A stretch of 64,000 nucleotides of DNA, taken from positions 153,501-217,500 of the forward strand of contig CAJNDS010000990.1 of assembly GCA_905221605.1 (NCBI GenBank), given 5' to 3'. Under the pieces are notes generated by a model. That model searched no databases. It saw nothing but the letters and a program-made list of their open reading frames with translations, and was not told where the DNA came from. Positions 63,045 to 64,000 of this stretch are shown piece by piece. The translations under genes and the position numbers were made by a program. This stretch comes from Symbiodinium natans (Eukaryota > Sar > Dinophyceae > Suessiales > Symbiodiniaceae). Each line of letters begins with the position of its first letter. Within the stretch, counting starts at the first letter, position 1.

Positions 63045-63285
63045 TCGGGTTCAGTGCTCCCAGAGATTCCAATACGATTCCAATACCCCTGAATGATATG
63101 GAATTTACCTTAGGCGCCTTAAACTCTACACGGACCCTTGGTACGGTTTGATGCAGATTCCATGAAGCCGTATGCGGCTCTCTGAATTCAGGGCTTGGGC
63201 AAACCTTCTCAAGCGGCAACCTGAACGGCTGGGTTCCGCAAGCAGCCAAGGCACAAAAAGGCTGCCCATTTGCAACCCGCAAGTG
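63045..63285 (-). CDS. Long exon candidate, function unknown
   Basis: VANGQPFCALAACGTQPFRL then PLEKVCPSPEFREPHTASWN.. and VRVEFKAPKVNSISFRGIGI; about 75 codons without heptamers. Confidence 0.55.
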
Positions 63286-63607
63286 CGATCTTTAACCCTT
63301 AATCCTGCACCCTAGACCCTAAACCACCCCAAACCCTAAACCCTGAACCCTAAGCCCTAAACTCTAAACTCTCTAAACCCTAAACTTACCCTAAACCCGA
63401 AGGGAACCCTGCAGCCACAACTCTCAGTCCCAGGCCTTCTGGGCTACCCTGAACCCAACCCTCAGGGTTCAGGGTTCGTAGGGGTTTAGAATTTGCAGGG
63501 GTTTAGAGTTTATGGGGTTTATAAGGGTTTATAGGTCTTGGGTTTAGGGTTTAATTGCCCCATCCGCAAGCCTACATAGACTCTAAAGCCCTGATATGTT
63601 AAGGGCT

Positions 63608-63708
63608 TTAGCCCCGCGAAACATCAGCCAAAAGCATGTCGACCCGGACCTCGCGCAATCCAGGGGCGTTGGGCCCACTATACCTCGGCGGGTACGGGCT
63701 GCAGGGGT
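63608..63708 (-). CDS. Terminal exon candidate
   Basis: PYPPRYSGPNAPGLREVRVD then MLLADVSRG and TAA; acceptor CTGCAG. Confidence 0.55.
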
Positions 63709-63768
63709 TTGGGCCTAACCAAAAACACTGTATACGGAACCCTAAACCTCAAATCCGTACTTAGGTCA

Positions 63769-63826
63769 TTGTGTGCGCCGCGTGTCAATTTGCAGTACGA
63801 CTGCAGGGCTCTTCACCTTCTCTAAG
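63769..63826 (-). CDS. Terminal exon candidate
   Basis: EKVKSPAVVLQIDTRRTQ then TGA after the acceptor GCTTAG; another frame is also open. Confidence 0.4.
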
Positions 63827-63892
63827 CAACCCCAAGCCCTAAGCCCCAAACCCTGAACCCTGAGTCCTAAACCCTAAACCCTGACCCAATTT

Positions 63893-63962
63893 GGGAAACT
63901 CCATGCGACTCTTGGACACTAAGTCCGAGAGCCTATACGCAGGCCCTTCGACCTCGACTCCG
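63893..63962 (-). CDS. Exon candidate, function unknown
   Basis: VEVEGPAYRLSDLVSKSRME then FP. Confidence 0.45.
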
Positions 63963-64000
63963 GTGACCCTAAAGCAACTTTAAGCCCCAAACCTATGCAT

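Noticed and set aside
1-64000. Window as a true chromosome end or subtelomere
   Set aside because: Heptamer arrays are short, internal, in both orientations and interleaved with exons from end to end.

Overview
The window looks like nuclear DNA of a dinoflagellate (alveolate protist). The reasons are: (i) clear eukaryotic genes cut into very small exons (about 40-150 nt); (ii) many exons that end at GC donors as well as GT and begin after AG, the relaxed splice usage known from dinoflagellates; (iii) GC-rich codons, and most exon candidates on one strand (minus), as in unidirectional dinoflagellate gene arrays; (iv) the plant/alveolate telomere heptamer TTTAGGG, perfect or degenerate, nearly everywhere between exons and in both orientations. 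The species is not identifiable from the sequence.

Layout. 0.3-1.5 kb: three consecutive centrin exons (minus). 2-5.8 kb: scattered minus exon candidates. 5.8-8 kb: a different repeat domain built on TTACGGGCG-type units. 8.6-10.6 kb: a six-exon methyltransferase-like gene. 10.9-12.4 kb: an intronless MATH-MATH-BTB gene, the largest intact frame. 14.3-32.9 kb: a long run of minus exon candidates, including probable membrane proteins at 22.6-23.4 and 29.6-32.2 kb. 34.8-38.6 kb (possibly to 38.8 kb): a mobile-element-like gene set with a RepB-type archaeo-eukaryotic primase, tandem zinc modules, an H2C2 finger, a DDE integrase core and an integrase C-terminal region; no reverse transcriptase was found. 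38.2-39.4 kb: satellite repeats. 39.8-52 kb: more minus exons, including a Cys-rich secreted-type gene at 42.4-43.5 kb. 52.1-53.8 kb: an AT-rich 1.7 kb transposon with ~310 bp inverted repeats. 54-64 kb: dense exon candidates, mostly minus, with a likely plus-strand gene at 56.9-57.6 kb.

At least seven families of short palindromic elements (MITE-like, 80-145 bp) are scattered among the exons. Several abut or separate coding segments, and their termini can supply splice signals, so they are candidate introners. The telomere-like heptamers may themselves be the main intron-building sequence.

Limits. Except for centrin, MATH-BTB, integrase, primase and, more weakly, the methyltransferase, the exon calls rest on open frame, protein-like composition and matching splice sites, without a recognised family. 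Stop codons are rare in this GC-rich DNA and several segments are open on both strands; those are flagged. Grouping of exons into genes is inferred from order and strand.
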